From Mytilus trossulus (lineage: Eukaryota > Mollusca > Bivalvia > Mytilida > Mytilidae): a stretch of DNA of 64,000 nt. Under the pieces are notes generated by a model. That model searched no databases and was not told the DNA's origin. It saw only the letters and a program-made list of their open reading frames with translations. This document shows positions 35,690 through 47,776 of this stretch, in pieces; the stretch's first letter is position 1, and each line of letters begins with the position of its first letter. Location of the stretch: positions 124,001 to 188,000 of the forward strand of contig NW_026963312.1 in assembly GCF_036588685.1 (NCBI RefSeq). Reading direction: 5' to 3'. A program made the position numbers and the translations under genes.

Positions 35690-36900
35690 CAAAGATCTTT
35701 TAGAGTCAATACAATCTAAGACTCTTTCATCTTGCAAATATTATCAAAACATTTGCCTTTTTTCCCTTTACACAAGTATTCCCCCATTCAAAACTAAAAG
35801 ACGTATTGAAATAAGTGACCACTGGTATAGCTTTGTTTCTTACACAAAACGGCCAAATAGATAAAAGTAACTTGTCTTAAGGAGGGATAAATCCTACTTT
35901 AAAAAGAATCACTTTGATTAAAAAAAATCTCTGAAACCAAAATTATCAGGAAGCTTGATTTCTTGATTGACAACATATTTGTTACGTTTGGAGGACGTGT
36001 TTTTCAACAGACTGTCGGCGCTCAATGGGAACCAATCGTGCCTCTTTTAACCGACTGGTTCCTTTATTATTATTACGAGGCTGACATCTTATGGAAACTT
36101 ATTAGGAAGACAGATAAGAAGATAGCAATATCCTTTAACTTAACTTGCCGTTTTTTAGATAATGTTCTCTCACTAAATAAATTTGGTGATTTTGTTGAAC
36201 GAATCTATCCAATCGAACTAGAGATCAAGGAAGAAACAGATACAGGTTAGTGTCATGTCTTGACTTACATCTCAAAATCGATAGTGATGGTCGATTGAAA
36301 ACAAAGCTTTACACCAATTTACTTCCCAATTGTGAACGTACAATTTCTATGTAGCAACATTCCAGCAGTGCCTGTATACGGAGTATACATCTCCCAATTA
36401 ATTCGATATTCTAGGGCTTGTATTTTCTATCATGATTTCAATGATAGAGGGTTTCTGCTAACAAGGAAGCTTTTAACCAAAAGTTATAAATGAAGCAATT
36501 GAAATCATCTTTACGAAAATGTTATGGACGCCATCACGAGTTGGTTGACCGTTATGAACTAACCGTTTCTCAGATAATATCGGATATGTTCCTCGTGGGG
36601 TAACTAAAATCCCCTTTCCTTTTAACGAATGTGAACTTCCAAATCATACCGTTTCCTGAGTTTATAATAACATGAGCAACACGACAGGTGCCACATGTGA
36701 TGGAGAGAACTTCTTACACTTTTGGGGCACCTGAGAACACTCCCATTTTTTTGTAGGGTTCGTATTGCTAAGTCTAAAATGTTCTATGTTTTGTCTTGTG
36801 TACTTTTATTTGTCTGTTTCCTTTTTTTTTTAGCTATGGCGTTGTAAGTTTATTTTTGATCTAGGTGTTTATATGTTCTTCTTGTATCTTTCATCACATA
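35690..36900 (+). mobile_element. Reverse-transcriptase element, decayed (copy 2)
   Basis: Same family as 15880-17040, colinear from GATCTTTTAGAGT to the ATGGCGTTGT tail. It is more decayed: the GIPMGTNC motif is GAQWEPIV, and the catalytic YIDD is FLDN (FLDNVLSLN), so both key acidic positions are not kept. Several frameshifts and stops are present. Confidence 0.75.
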
Positions 36901-36904
36901 AATC

Positions 36905-37813
36905 AAAGACTCGAGGCATCACTAGAAATGAAATACTCTTGTTTTAAATCTGTCCATCAATATCAATCTTAAAGTTTTTGTATGTGATTTGTTTAATCAG
37001 TTGTTTAATTTGTTTAATCAGTCAATATGACATATGGAATGATGCTAAGGAAAGGTACAACATATTCCAGATACTTTAATTCCCTAATGCAAAACATCAT
37101 ACTTTGGCAAGGGTAAATGTAACATTACGCTACAGTATACAGAAAAAAAACCTAACATTTAATAGCAAAGCATCTAAAAATTCAATAAAACAATTGTATA
37201 CGAGTTTAATAATAGATTACTCGAATATCAAAAGAGTTTTACTATAAAGATTAACAATAAGAGGTTGGGTCTAGTAAAAATTCAAGTTCTTTTTTGTGTT
37301 CTAAACTTGATCTCATGAATTTTTCGTATTCTGTATTTTGTAATTGAAAGCATTCTTAAAAAAAAGCATATAAACAAAACTATCGAACTGACACTACCGA
37401 ATATATCAGTACAAGAAATAAAAATGTAAGGTATAAGACTACAGAGCAACCCAACAAAACGAATAATCAGAGACATCTTGAGGTCAAAATATAGTAAGGC
37501 TTAATGTTATGAAGACATAACAATACTGACTGAAATGATTACTTACTGCAAAATGATTACTGAGTCCTTTATAAGATTTCCACATAGACGTTAAACCGTA
37601 ATGTTAAAAAAAACCGCATTTGAAAGTTAACGAATTTTGAAAATAGAACACCTGACCAGATCAAAAGATTAATTCAATCCATATACAGGTGATAAATAAA
37701 AAAATACATCTTAACAATAAAGAGCAGACAAAAACCAAGAAAAAATCTAAATGTGCCTGACATTGAGGCATTGCATACTATAAGGAAAAGTAAATCTGTT
37801 ACAGCTGTTTGAA
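36905..37813. other. Non-coding stretch downstream of second C1q gene
   Basis: Probably the 3' UTR and flank of the second C1q gene. The apparent 64-codon frame at 37282-37476 is hydrophobic but has no start context or homology I recognise. No canonical AATAAA is seen on the minus strand close to the stop. Confidence 0.4.
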
Positions 37814-38190
37814 CTAAATTTTAATAATAGATAATGTTGACCAACCCATCTCAACATGAAGTGTTTCGCGTGAACCAACACTGACTGTATCTCCATTTTG
37901 TAAATCAATCGAAACCACACTTGTTCCACTTTGGTCATTGTGACCAACTTTTCCTTGAATATAAACCCGAGATAGAGGAGTATTGTTTTTATAAATTTCA
38001 AAAGCTGAATCGTTCGTATCAGAGTTGACTGTCACCGCAATAATGTACACACCATCTATTTCTACAGTAAAAGTTCCAGTTGAATGAATGGCCGGCAGGT
38101 TACTTACACCAATTGATGTCTTAATTTTGTTGAATTTTATCACCTTGTCAGAGGTAACGTTCCCACCTTCATTCCAGGCAGTGAAGGCAA
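37814..38190 (-). CDS. Exon 3 of second C1q gene (C1q domain)
   Basis: The exon follows a TAATTTTCAG acceptor and ends with a TAG at 37814-37816. It holds the C1q domain, including GVYIIAVTVNSDTND, VYIQGKVGHNDQSG and SVGSRETLHVEMGWS. The first and last strands are nearly identical to the paralogue, while the exposed loops differ. Confidence 0.93.
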
Positions 38191-38779
38191 CTGAAAATTA
38201 AAACATACAATTACTTTCAATTGAGTAAAATTCATTTTGACTTAAACCAATTTGAAAGAATAATAACGGACATATTACTTGGTCGGTTCCTACATTTCAA
38301 CAACAACATATACAGTTCTGATTTCAATATTATAACATTCAAACTGGACAAAAGTGTAATTATCTGTTTGAAACTATTTTTGTGACATTTATGTTATGAC
38401 TGTATCATAACCATGTCTTAATGAATTCAATCGATGAAATATTGCAGTTCTACGTATATTGTAAAATAAATGAAATATTATTGTATAACAGGATTTTGTT
38501 TAAGACTTTTTCTATGAGAAATTATAGTGTGATGGGTTATCTATTGCATGAGAAGAAATGTGAAAATTCAACAAAGCATGTTGTTTTATTATCTAATTCA
38601 TTACCTGGTTGATTGTTATGTGTAAATGATGCTAGCTGAGTATTCAGAAAAGTCATATTAATTTCCAAACTTGCTATTCTCAAATCTAGGTCTTCGGTTA
38701 ACCGTTTAATAGCTGTATCTGAAATATTAAAAGTGTTATTATTTGGAAACACATGTAATGTGAACAAGAAGGTTACTTG

Positions 38780-38810
<31 letters not shown>

Positions 38811-41800
38811 TCATGATGATGATATGAATAACAAAAGGTATTATGATTAAAAGTTCACATTTGCACAAGTATTCATATAAATTAAACATACGGTTAAAAT
38901 ATTAAAAAAGCATCGAGCATAAAATGAAAGAAAAGTTGAGCTCTGCATTACATTAAAAAAGACGGTTTATGTATTAAAGACCAAACAGCCTATTTATTTC
39001 TATCAGTGATTTTTCCTTCAAATTTTGTGTGAAGGTGTTGCATGATTTGAAGAACAAAAAATGATGAAAAAAATTGGGGGTCACCGACTTAGTTTTGTCA
39101 CTATAGCAACCTCAGTTTCGTGTTTTCCCGAATATTAACATAATATTTGCTTGTTATCTAAACTCTCAAAAAATGCTTCATATCAAACCTACAAACATAA
39201 TTTTTGTTTCACGTTAACCAGTAGATTTGTATCTTTCAAATTCAGGTTTAAGAGTTTAAGGCTCCTATTGATTTGATCTTTAAAAATATGATTTATTTCA
39301 TTCCCGCCAAAAATTAAATGTAAAACTGAAAAACGTTTCCAGTTTAAAAAAATATCTACCAGTGATTTCTTCATAAAAATTTAAAGAAGGAAAGTGCCAT
39401 ATGTACTCTTCAAAATAAAGCAAAATAAAGTGTATGTCACCGACCTTTCAAAAAAGTTATGAGTAATTTTCATGTTTATTTCTCGTTCGTTTTGAAGAAA
39501 CGAGTTGTTTTCTTCAGAACATTGCATCTGACGTCATAGTACAAACTTTCCTTGCTGGCGCACTATTTGAAAAAAGAAATCGCAAACTGGACGTTTGAAA
39601 CCCACATTTAAATTTCCAAGAACAACAACTATATTCACCTACTTTATTATCCGGTAATACAAGAGATTAAGCATGTATCAATTTCAGATCTTTATGATAA
39701 GTTGTTGTCGCACAATATTAACCTTCAGAAACACCATCCATCGGAAAGGAAAATTGTTTGAAATAACCTTTCACGCCACTTTTGTATTGAAAGTCTGTTT
39801 TGTCCTTTGTCCCACATAAGCAAAATTATTGAAAATAAAAAAAGAAATGAAAGATGGCACTGGTTAATTTACACAGTATTTGACTATACCAGACTAGATG
39901 TGCTTGTTTCTTTTTTGCGTCAATTTCAGAAGTTTGCCGTAACGAACTCATTCGGTACTGTTGAAAGACGGACATACAAAAGCATCTGAGTTTTTGATAC
40001 CATTATTTTCCCGACTAAGACGAACATTTAGAAATTATTGCATTGAGTTTGTGAATTCATTATTTTTGAATATCTAAGATATAAGGAAATAAAAATTATA
40101 GGTATGATATATGAATGAAAGTTTTGATTCTAAAACGTTATACATCTATCTTAAAACACAATCCTTTTATTACTACCTCATGTGTTTTCAAAATACGAGA
40201 CAGTAAATATAAAATACAAAAAGTTTTTGATTCAAAAATTAATTTAGAACAAATTTTCCGTTGAAAACTACAAAGTAAGATACTCCAACAGGATAAAATA
40301 TAATAAATATAAATTGCTCATTTTGGAAATTGAAACAAAGAAAAGGTTGTTGCCGGCATTGAAAATCGAAATTTGTTTTCAATCTTTCCGGTCACAGTTG
40401 TAGCTAAATGAAAGGGAGCGATTTTATGTAAGATAGTATTCTTGGAGCAATTGTTTTTGTCATAAGTTAAATTTACAACAATTTAGTTTTAAATCCAAAA
40501 ATTTGAATTTAATTCACATTCGCTGAGTATTTTTTTGCCTTACAGCTAATTTCCTAATGCGTGTAGGGTAAAACTATGATGGCTTCCTTGCTTTGTTTGT
40601 ATAAATGTTTACTCAAGCTCTGTAATTAAGCAGTATATATGCTATTTAATTGAATTGGACATTATCAAAATATAGTTATACAAAATATGCAAACAAAGCA
40701 AGCAGGCAAACCAAAGTGTTGATCTACATACATTAGGAAATTAGATGTACGTTTCAGTGAGATTAAACGATATGTTTATCATATCTCCTTATCACAATTT
40801 GAAATGAAACAAATGACAAACAAAAATGACCCTTTTTCATCATTTTATTTTTTACTATAAGATTTTGTCAAATAAGCAGTTTGAATAAATTTTAACTTCA
40901 TTGCAAGATCGGACAATATTTTACGAGAATTCATCCAGACATCAGTTATATGCACATGTTGCCAGTGTGTCAAAACTTTTAGGAATAATTGATTATCGGC
41001 CTAACCTTGTGAACATACACATTTTTTTTTTAATTTTTTGCAAAAAACGACACTAAAATTAGAAGGATCATTGCTTAAGGAACATGTTTACTAAGTTTAA
41101 AGTTGATAGGACTTCAACTCCGTCAAAAACTACCTTGACTAAAAACTGTAACCAAAAACTTTAACCTGCAGCTGGACAGACGAACAGACGAACGGACGCA
41201 CAAACGGACGCACAGACCAGAAAACATAATGCCCATAAATCGGGCATGAAATTAACTTTCACCTAATCTGTACACAATCGGGGCAAACGAAAGACAGAAT
41301 CTACGCAAGTGAAGAAGAAAAAAAAATGAAATGCAGATTGACGCAAATATAAGACAAAATTTACGCATGTGAAAGAATAAAAAAAAACTGAAATGCAGAA
41401 CGGCGCAAATGCAAAAAGTCGAGATCAATGACTTTTTTATATTTTATTATTTTTATTAGAACGAAGGATACATATAGTGTAGTATCTTATGTGTCCATTT
41501 GTGTTGAATTTCCACAGGATATTAAAGTAGCGCGACACATAATAGTTCCTCTTTTCTTGGGACACGTAGCGTTTTTTAATTGCTAGAAACAACGTCATTG
41601 AGCTTTTATGTCACTACCAAGTTGCGTTAGCTGATGCGCATAAACAATAGACTGTTTGGTCTTTAAACAATAGGTCACACTTATAAATATCTATGCTTAC
41701 CATTTTGGGTTTTCTTTAGGAATTCTTGTTTAATCGATGTGATTTGCTTAGTAAGATTTTGGCCAACACTTGTGCACGTTGTGATATCCATTTCATTTTG

Positions 41801-42346
41801 GTTAGTTCTTTTCGACAGGGCAATAATATCCTGATGCGTCACCGTATTGTTATATTCGAGTTGTTTTACTCTGTTTGTTGTTGCCTGTACTTGCTGTTTT
41901 AAAGTTCCTATGTTACCAACTGATTGGGTTTGTCTCAAGATTGCAACGTCTTGTGATAGTTTCTGGTTTTCATCCTTCAACAACGTATAATTCATTTCTA
42001 AATCGTTGAATTTGCTTTTCAAATCTCCCAAATTGTTTTGACATAAACTGCATGAAGCATTTAAAGTATTGACTTTCAACTGCAAAGCCGAAATATCTTC
42101 TATATGCTTTGAAATGTGCTTTTGTTCAAGAGATTGTAATTTCTGTTGTAAACTATTCACAACCTGCTCTAACATATGACGTGATTGTCTTTCCTCCATT
42201 AGCAAACCGATGACGGCAATATAATGTTTGTCCGTTATAACGCTGGGATAGTTGGTCGTCGTACTGCTGTCAATCAAAAATCCATTGATGAGGTCAGAAA
42301 GTACGTATTGGAAGATGACGAAAAGAATGTTGAGATTATGAAGCAT
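37814..42346 (-). CDS. Second secreted coiled-coil C1q-domain protein, three exons
   Basis: This is a paralogue of the gene at 404-2917, built from minus-strand exons 42346-41701, 38718-38605 and 38190-37814. Intron positions and phases (1 and 1) are the same, and the product is 378 aa. Residues 1 to about 27 are a signal peptide (MLHNLNILFVIFQYVL...). Residues of about 50-215 form a coiled coil sharing NYTLLKDENQKLSQDVA with the first gene. Residues of about 254-378 are a C1q domain, with VAFTAW at its start and GWSTLSIIKI at its end. Intron 1 is much longer here (2,982 bp against 745 bp) and contains repeats. The last loop of the C1q domain is about six residues shorter than in the first gene. 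All splice sites and the frame are intact, so I expect a functional gene. Its likely role is secreted pattern recognition, inferred from the family. Confidence 0.9.
38605..38718 (-). CDS. Exon 2 of second C1q gene (linker)
   Basis: This 114 nt exon lies between an ATATTTCAG acceptor and a CCAG|GTAATG donor. It encodes a helical linker including RLTEDLDLRIASLEINMTF. The frame joins exon 1 through an aspartate codon and exon 3 through a valine codon, exactly as in the first gene. Confidence 0.88.
38781..38804 (+). repeat. (TA)n microsatellite
   Basis: A dozen TA units in intron 1 of the second C1q gene. Confidence 0.9.
40930..41260 (+). repeat. Probable dispersed repeat in C1q intron
   Basis: Ends with GACAGACGAACAGACGAACG and CATAATGCCCATAAATCGGG, an arrangement typical of molluscan dispersed repeats. 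Called from the pattern only; there is no second copy in the window. Confidence 0.45.
41701..42346 (-). CDS. Exon 1 of second C1q gene (signal peptide, coiled coil)
   Basis: The exon starts at the ATG at 42346 and ends at the donor AAATG|GTAAGC. It gives 215 codons plus one base. A hydrophobic leader is followed by the paralogue-conserved ITDKHYIAV and LLMEERQ motifs and a long coiled coil with a CSLC pair near its middle. Confidence 0.9.
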
Positions 42347-42349
42347 TTC

Positions 42350-43457
42350 CGTTATTAAGACCACAAACTATTGGACACAACGATACGTATAACGACTGTA
42401 ATTCGTGTACTATCTACTTATCTTATTTATCTTCAGGTTTATTTGCCCTAATTACCATGACCTATAGTACAGAAGTACATATAATTATCCTTAACACAAT
42501 CAGAATGTGTCCTCATTTCTTTGTCAAATCAAATTGTTCAAATTTAACATTGAAGAAGATTTTCAAGTTATTTTCCATCCGTTCATTTGCACGGTTTTAT
42601 TCTATGAAAGATTGGACTTTGGTTGATAAATAAAGGTATACCGCTGTTCGAATTTCATCGGTTTTTATGGACTTTCCTCTTTTTCATATACCTTCGATTT
42701 CGGTATTATTGTTAATGCTTTTTCACTTTATTTTTCAAAGTTTAATATATATTCAAGTATATATGTATGTTTCTCTTTGAATTAGTTATTAGAAGTAACA
42801 GCTGTGAGTATTACTTGTTTTTGTAAGTTTGATGGAATGATGATGGGATTGCCCAAGACAAAGTTACAAAGTAGAAAAGTATCTAGTATCTAATTTCGTG
42901 ATTCTAGCAAAGTAGTAATAAATACTAATTGAAATCTCTATGTGACGAGCACCTTTTTTCTGTGCAAAACGAAGCAAGGAGTGTACTTCATTCATACTAT
43001 TTCTGAAAATTTCGGTACCGTTGAGTACATTTAAAAAGTGTAATTTTTGAAATTCTATGGAAAAAGCTGCGGAACCATATGTGTTTATAATTTTATTCAC
43101 ACCCATATGTGTTGTCAATTCGGAAATTGTTAATCTTTAATAGCATGAATAGTGAAAACGCTCTGCCACAAAGCTTATATTGTTTCCTATGTAAAACATT
43201 ATTTGCTTTAAAATCAATTGTTTTTTTTATTAATTTTGAAATTTTAAATGGCGTCTTTACATTTTGAGTACTTTTTGTCCGTTTTAATTTTGTCAAAATA
43301 TATAATAACCGGATAAATTTTAGCTCACGGCTCACTTCAAAATAAAACCCCATATCATAAAGCCAGGTAAGTCATTCATTAACAATACTTATCGTTCTTG
43401 ATTTAAATTTGGAATTTGCTGTCCTCCGTCATACCTTTAATTTCAAATCAGTACAAC
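42350..43457. other. Intergenic region between C1q and B-box genes
   Basis: The two genes diverge from this 1.1 kb region (C1q on minus, B-box on plus), so it should contain both promoters. No clear TATA box pair or known sites stand out. An AT-rich block lies at 42740-42765. Confidence 0.4.
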
Positions 43458-44237
43458 ATGGCTCAGGCTGCGTCTAAAACATGTGAAATTTGTGTGAGTG
43501 CCCCTGGATCACAATACTGCTTAGACTGTGAGCAATACTATTGTGAAAATTGTAAGTCACTGCATAAAAGGCAGAAGTTATCGACAAACCATCTGTTTCA
43601 ACACGCCTCCAAACTTATCCCGGAAGGTAAATCTAGATGTAGCCAACACAAAGAAGAATTCAACCTAATGTGTAATACATGCAATGTACCGGTATGTACA
43701 AGTTGTGTGACAGGAAATCACAACGGTCATAAATTTTCTAAATTGGTCGATGTAATTGCTCAATTACGAGGGGAAAACGAAAAGCAAATTCGGGACAAGA
43801 CAAATGAAGCAAATAAAAATATAACGAAAATTGTGGATAGCTTGACATCGTTTGATAATGCCGTAGAATCTGTTATAAAAGCTATTACCGATGAAAGTAA
43901 CAATATTAAACACATGGTTGATAAATCAGTAGCTCAGATGATTATTTTAGTAAAGGAACAATCAATGAAGGAAAAAGATAAACTAACCCAACTGTTATCT
44001 GCTGCTAAATCCGTACTTGTTGCTGGACAGAACTTAGATAAGAGAAGACAGGATCTAGATAAAACAAGACCGGATGAAACTATGGTACAACAGATCAACA
44101 AGATGAAAGAAGAGATCAACGGACTTCATTTTGAATCTCTTCCCGAGTTTCCAAAGATATCCTTCAATAGCAAAGCTGTAACTGAGTATGACATTAGGCA
44201 ACTAATTGGTTCATATACTTTAACATGTTTAAGGTAA
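43458..44237 (+). CDS. B-box/coiled-coil (TRIM-like) protein
   Basis: A single-exon gene of 259 aa. The start is taken at the ATG at 43458 (ACAACATGGCT); the frame is open a little further upstream but without an ATG. Residues of about 8-45 are a first B-box-type zinc motif (CEICVSAPGSQYCLDC, then YYCENCKSLHKR). Residues of about 60-95 are a canonical B-box 2 (CSQHKEEFNLMCNTC, VCTSCVTGNHNGH). Residues of about 100-220 are a coiled coil. There is no RING finger upstream and no NHL, filamin or SPRY domain follows. Proteins of this type are cytoplasmic scaffold or innate-immune factors in bivalves; without a RING it is unlikely to be an E3 ligase by itself. An AATAAA lies 94 nt after the stop, supporting a 3' end here. 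However, the last bases (TTAAG|GTAAAT) also look like a splice donor, so an isoform with further exons is possible. Confidence 0.85.
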   Translation: MAQAASKTCEICVSAPGSQYCLDCEQYYCENCKSLHKRQKLSTNHLFQHASKLIPEGKSRCSQHKEEFNLMCNTCNVPVCTSCVTGNHNGHKFSKLVDVIAQLRGENEKQIRDKTNEANKNITKIVDSLTSFDNAVESVIKAITDESNNIKHMVDKSVAQMIILVKEQSMKEKDKLTQLLSAAKSVLVAGQNLDKRRQDLDKTRPDETMVQQINKMKEEINGLHFESLPEFPKISFNSKAVTEYDIRQLIGSYTLTCLR

Positions 44238-44330
44238 ATATAAAAAATTATGTTATCTGCTTTTTCGAAAACCCCGAATAACCGATGAGAAATATCTTTA
44301 ACGTTTATTCATAATGTCAAACTATTTATA

Positions 44331-44336
44331 AATAAA
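44331..44336 (+). promoter_or_regulatory. Candidate polyadenylation signal of the TRIM-like gene
   Basis: AATAAA occurs 94 nt downstream of the stop codon of the B-box protein. In such AT-rich DNA chance matches are common, so this is modest support. Confidence 0.4.
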
Positions 44337-44887
44337 AACAATTATTTCAAGCTTTAAGTAAAAGACAGGAATGTCTTAGTTCAGAGATCTCTAATCAACA
44401 AGTCATTCTTTATATTGACCGTATAAACTACTTATCTAAAGGCAGTCACCCATAAAGATCATAACTATGAGTACTTAGACGAACTATCTTTCTGAAACAA
44501 ATCAAACAAGGGATTATTATTTCGATTTCAATTGTTTTCTCTATTACCTTTAATTGTCATCTAAAATTATCAGATGTCTCTACCTTGAATCGAAACGAAC
44601 TCAAGCGTTATCAAGAGTAAAACTATTTCTTATTTCATAACAATTCCTCATTTTTTAGGTTTCGTCTCTTATTTTCTATAATGTTGTCTTGTTTCTTTCT
44701 TCGAATTTTTTTTTAAAGCTGTATGACAGCACTTGTATATTAACCCTTCTTCAAAGCGTCATCTCAAAGACATATCAGGATAACTGCTTAAGTTCGTCAG
44801 TTGCGCATTTCGTGTACACAGGTACCCTGGGTCAAAACTGTTGGAGATAAAATTTTAAATCAATCAATCAAATACTTGTTTTTAAAA

Positions 44888-45471
44888 AAAGGAAGAAGGG
44901 GCATTAAGGCCTAGTTTTGGCCCAAGAAAATAAAATGTTTGATAACCATTTCAAATTGGCACATAATGTTTAGAAATGCATAGGGTCAAGAAATATAAAT
45001 CAAAAACAGAAAGATTTTAATCTGATGACGTCACAATTACGTCATGATATGTATTGTTTTCACAAAAACGATGACAAATACAAAATTTATGCAGTTTTCA
45101 ATCATTATTTCCGTTGAGGAAACAACCTGCGCAGCCGAGAAACAACAACATAATTTAGTAGAAGCTTTATTATAATTATTGACATAATCTCACCAAATAT
45201 AAAGTTGTTTCTTGGGAGCGCACATACTTTTTCAATCTAAAATATACTTATAATTTGATGAAAAAACAATGAAAATCACAAAATTTAACAAAATATGCAA
45301 ATTAGGTCATGATTCGTTGCCATGATAACTTGTTCGATGTCAAATTTGTTTTGTTTTTCTTAGTACCCTATACCTTAGTCAAGTTTTCAGTTATTTAAAA
45401 ATATGCATGATAACTTTTAAATTTGCAGTATTTTTTGGGCTAAATAAGGACCTTATTGCCCCTACTCCTTT
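44888..45471 (+). mobile_element. Terminal-inverted-repeat element, related family
   Basis: The left end AAAGGAAGAAGGGGCATTAA and the right end, read inversely as AAAGGAGTAGGGGCAATAAG, form imperfect terminal inverted repeats. The termini resemble those of 30363-30945, but the interior is different. No coding capacity. Confidence 0.65.
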
Positions 45472-45474
45472 GTC

Positions 45475-46790
45475 TAAAGACATCTATGAACAGAAGTAGA
45501 AAAGCAAGTTTGTTTCTAATATTTGTAGATCTTAGTTATAGATATGCTTTTTTCACAAATTAAAATTGAAAAACGATAAGCCTAATGAGTTAAATGAGGA
45601 CAAGAGTCTACAAAAAAACATAAAGACACAGTTTGACTTTTCACAAGTCACTCGATTACCACAATAATTCATTATTAACTATAATATGTGAAAAAAATGA
45701 ATAATTTAACTATTTCTTATACATCCACGCATATGTCATAAAATTCATAGTTTTGTTAACTTAACATCAATATTCTACTTTTATTATCACCGTATCTCGT
45801 TTTTAAATAAAAAAAACCCCATTAATATTAAAATAATGAATTTATTGTGAGAAAAAACCTTAACATATTACTTTCATATTCAGCATATATCATAACATCT
45901 CAGAGTTTTCTAATCTTATCTTCATTCTACTTTCATTGGCTAAAAAAATCATACATAAATCTGTATCTTTTTTTTAAATATACAGTTTTCATATACATTG
46001 TATATTGAAAAAATATATAATTGTAAGAAAGAAATATGATTTACACATTACCTATAGCCTATATACATTCAAAGAGAACATCTCAAAAGGATTTTGATAA
46101 AGGCATTTCATTGTCATTTCGAATTTGGTTTTTTTTCCTTTTAGTAGCTGTTTACCAGTCGAAAAAGAAAATCCAAAACACGGATGGCTATATAAATGTC
46201 CAAAATGTGGGTAAGTTCTGAAAGACATTTTTCTTGATCATTTTAAATTTTTGATTACGATCAAAACACTTGTAATGGTTAAAGGCTTACCGGATTAAGC
46301 TATCTTTTGGACAAACCAATACTTGAAATGAAACTGATAGCAAACACAATAGACAGAAAAATATCTTGTTATCTATAACTGTAATCATTTACATCTGATT
46401 TTCCTGTACCATTGTACATGAATCTTTTTTTTTTTTTAAATATAATGCGTCAATCAAGTGACTGTTTGCAAACACATGAAGCATATTGCTATACAAGAAA
46501 TTTCTTGGTGTTCATAAACGGAAGGTTATACAGACAAAAGAAATATACAAAATTATTTCCATTTACCTGTGTATAAAATAATTTCAAATGGCGGATTTTT
46601 TTTTTTATTTTCAAGGTTGTTTTTCTGAAATTCTTTAACATTTCACAGCGGTATAGCACTCTTACTTTTTTTATTCGTCCCTTATTAATATCAATTCTGT
46701 ATTTACCATGTATCATAGTTCGAATGTATTCGTTCTGTGTATTTTCCTTTGTGTTATTACTTCTTTTTGATTGAGTTGAGCCATTTCAAT
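45475..46790. other. Non-coding stretch
   Basis: AT-rich with homopolymer runs. A plus-strand frame at 46036-46221 has a hydrophobic segment and a good donor after it, but no supported partner exon. Confidence 0.35.
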
Positions 46791-46794
46791 TAAT

Positions 46795-47020
46795 ATATTG
46801 TAGTGTGTCTTTCTATGTTGTGATGTTACACTATTGTTGTAAATTAGTGTGAAGGTTTGGTACCATTAAAACGTTTAAACCCGCTGCACTTGTTTGCACC
46901 TGTCCAAAGTCAAGAATTTGATGTTCATCAATTGTCGCTTGTTGATGTGATTCATAAGTGTTTCTCATTTCTCGTTATTTATATAGATTAGATGGTTAAT
47001 TTTCCCTTTTAAAGCCTTTT
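46795..47020 (-). repeat. Mussel-type dispersed repeat, minus-strand copy
   Basis: In reverse orientation it shows GTTTAAACCCGCTGCACTTG, GCACCTGTCCAAAGTCAAGA and TTGTCGCTTGTTGATGTG, matching the GCGGGTTTAAAC / CTTGGGACAGG / CAAACGACAACC core of the family. It ends exactly where the duplicated C1q intron sequence begins. Confidence 0.65.
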
Positions 47021-47730
47021 AATTTCTACCAGTGTTTTTGTTCTTAGAATTCTAAATGCAAATATTTCATAATTTTAGGAATGAAATATGATGAAAGAAA
47101 TTGGGGTTCACAGAATCCGTTTCGTCACTATAGCAACCACAGTTTCGTGGGTTTCACCAATATGAACAATATGTGTCTGTTGTTTTTATTTTCAAATAAT
47201 ACAATAATACCGGAACTACAATTCTTTTTGCACATTTTAAAAACAGTAGATATGTATTTTCCAGTATTGAAAAAATCTCCTAATGCTTTTTTTTTTGGAG
47301 AATTTCAAGAAAGAAAGTGGTTTGTGTGATCTTGAAAATAAAGTTACAAACAATTTTTGTCACCGACCTTTCATATAAGTTCCCGTTTGCAATTGTTTTC
47401 ACGAAAAAAATTGTCTTTCTATAGAACACTGAATATGACGTAATAATACAAGTTTCCCGTAATTTTCGCAAATCAATGTTGCCAATTTACCGTTTGAAAC
47501 ACACATTTAGATTATAAAAAAATCTATTTTAATAGTATCTACAGAATAACACAATAATCAAATTGTTACTTGTTGAAGTCCGTACAGAAAACGTTTATTT
47601 CAGTTGGTCTCAGTGGTGGATAGTCTTCTAATTGGTATTTTAGACTAATTTGGAGTGTTGACGGCCGGACTAGTTGATTCCATGCAACTAATTCTAATAT
47701 GACCTTCTTCCTTAGCTTTGGGTACAAAGC

Positions 47731-47776
47731 CATGTTCTAATTCGAATAGAACATGGGTTGCACGTGATTGACGTCA
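47731..47776 (+). promoter_or_regulatory. Palindrome, E-box and CRE cluster
   Basis: Within 46 bp there are a palindrome with perfect 9 bp arms (CATGTTCTA...TAGAACATG, 47731-47755), an E-box CACGTG (47761-47766) and a full CRE TGACGTCA (47769-47776). Downstream are a 13-codon ATG frame (47827) and a strong donor (AAAA|GTAAGT at 47882). This could be a promoter and first exon on the plus strand, but no downstream exon was found. Confidence 0.35.

Noticed and set aside
46036-47329. A possible two-exon plus-strand gene: a hydrophobic frame ending at a good donor (about 46210) joining in phase to an acceptor before 47080
   Set aside because: The second frame lies in sequence that also occurs in the C1q intron (39060 onward), so it is repeat-derived; no protein motif is recognised.
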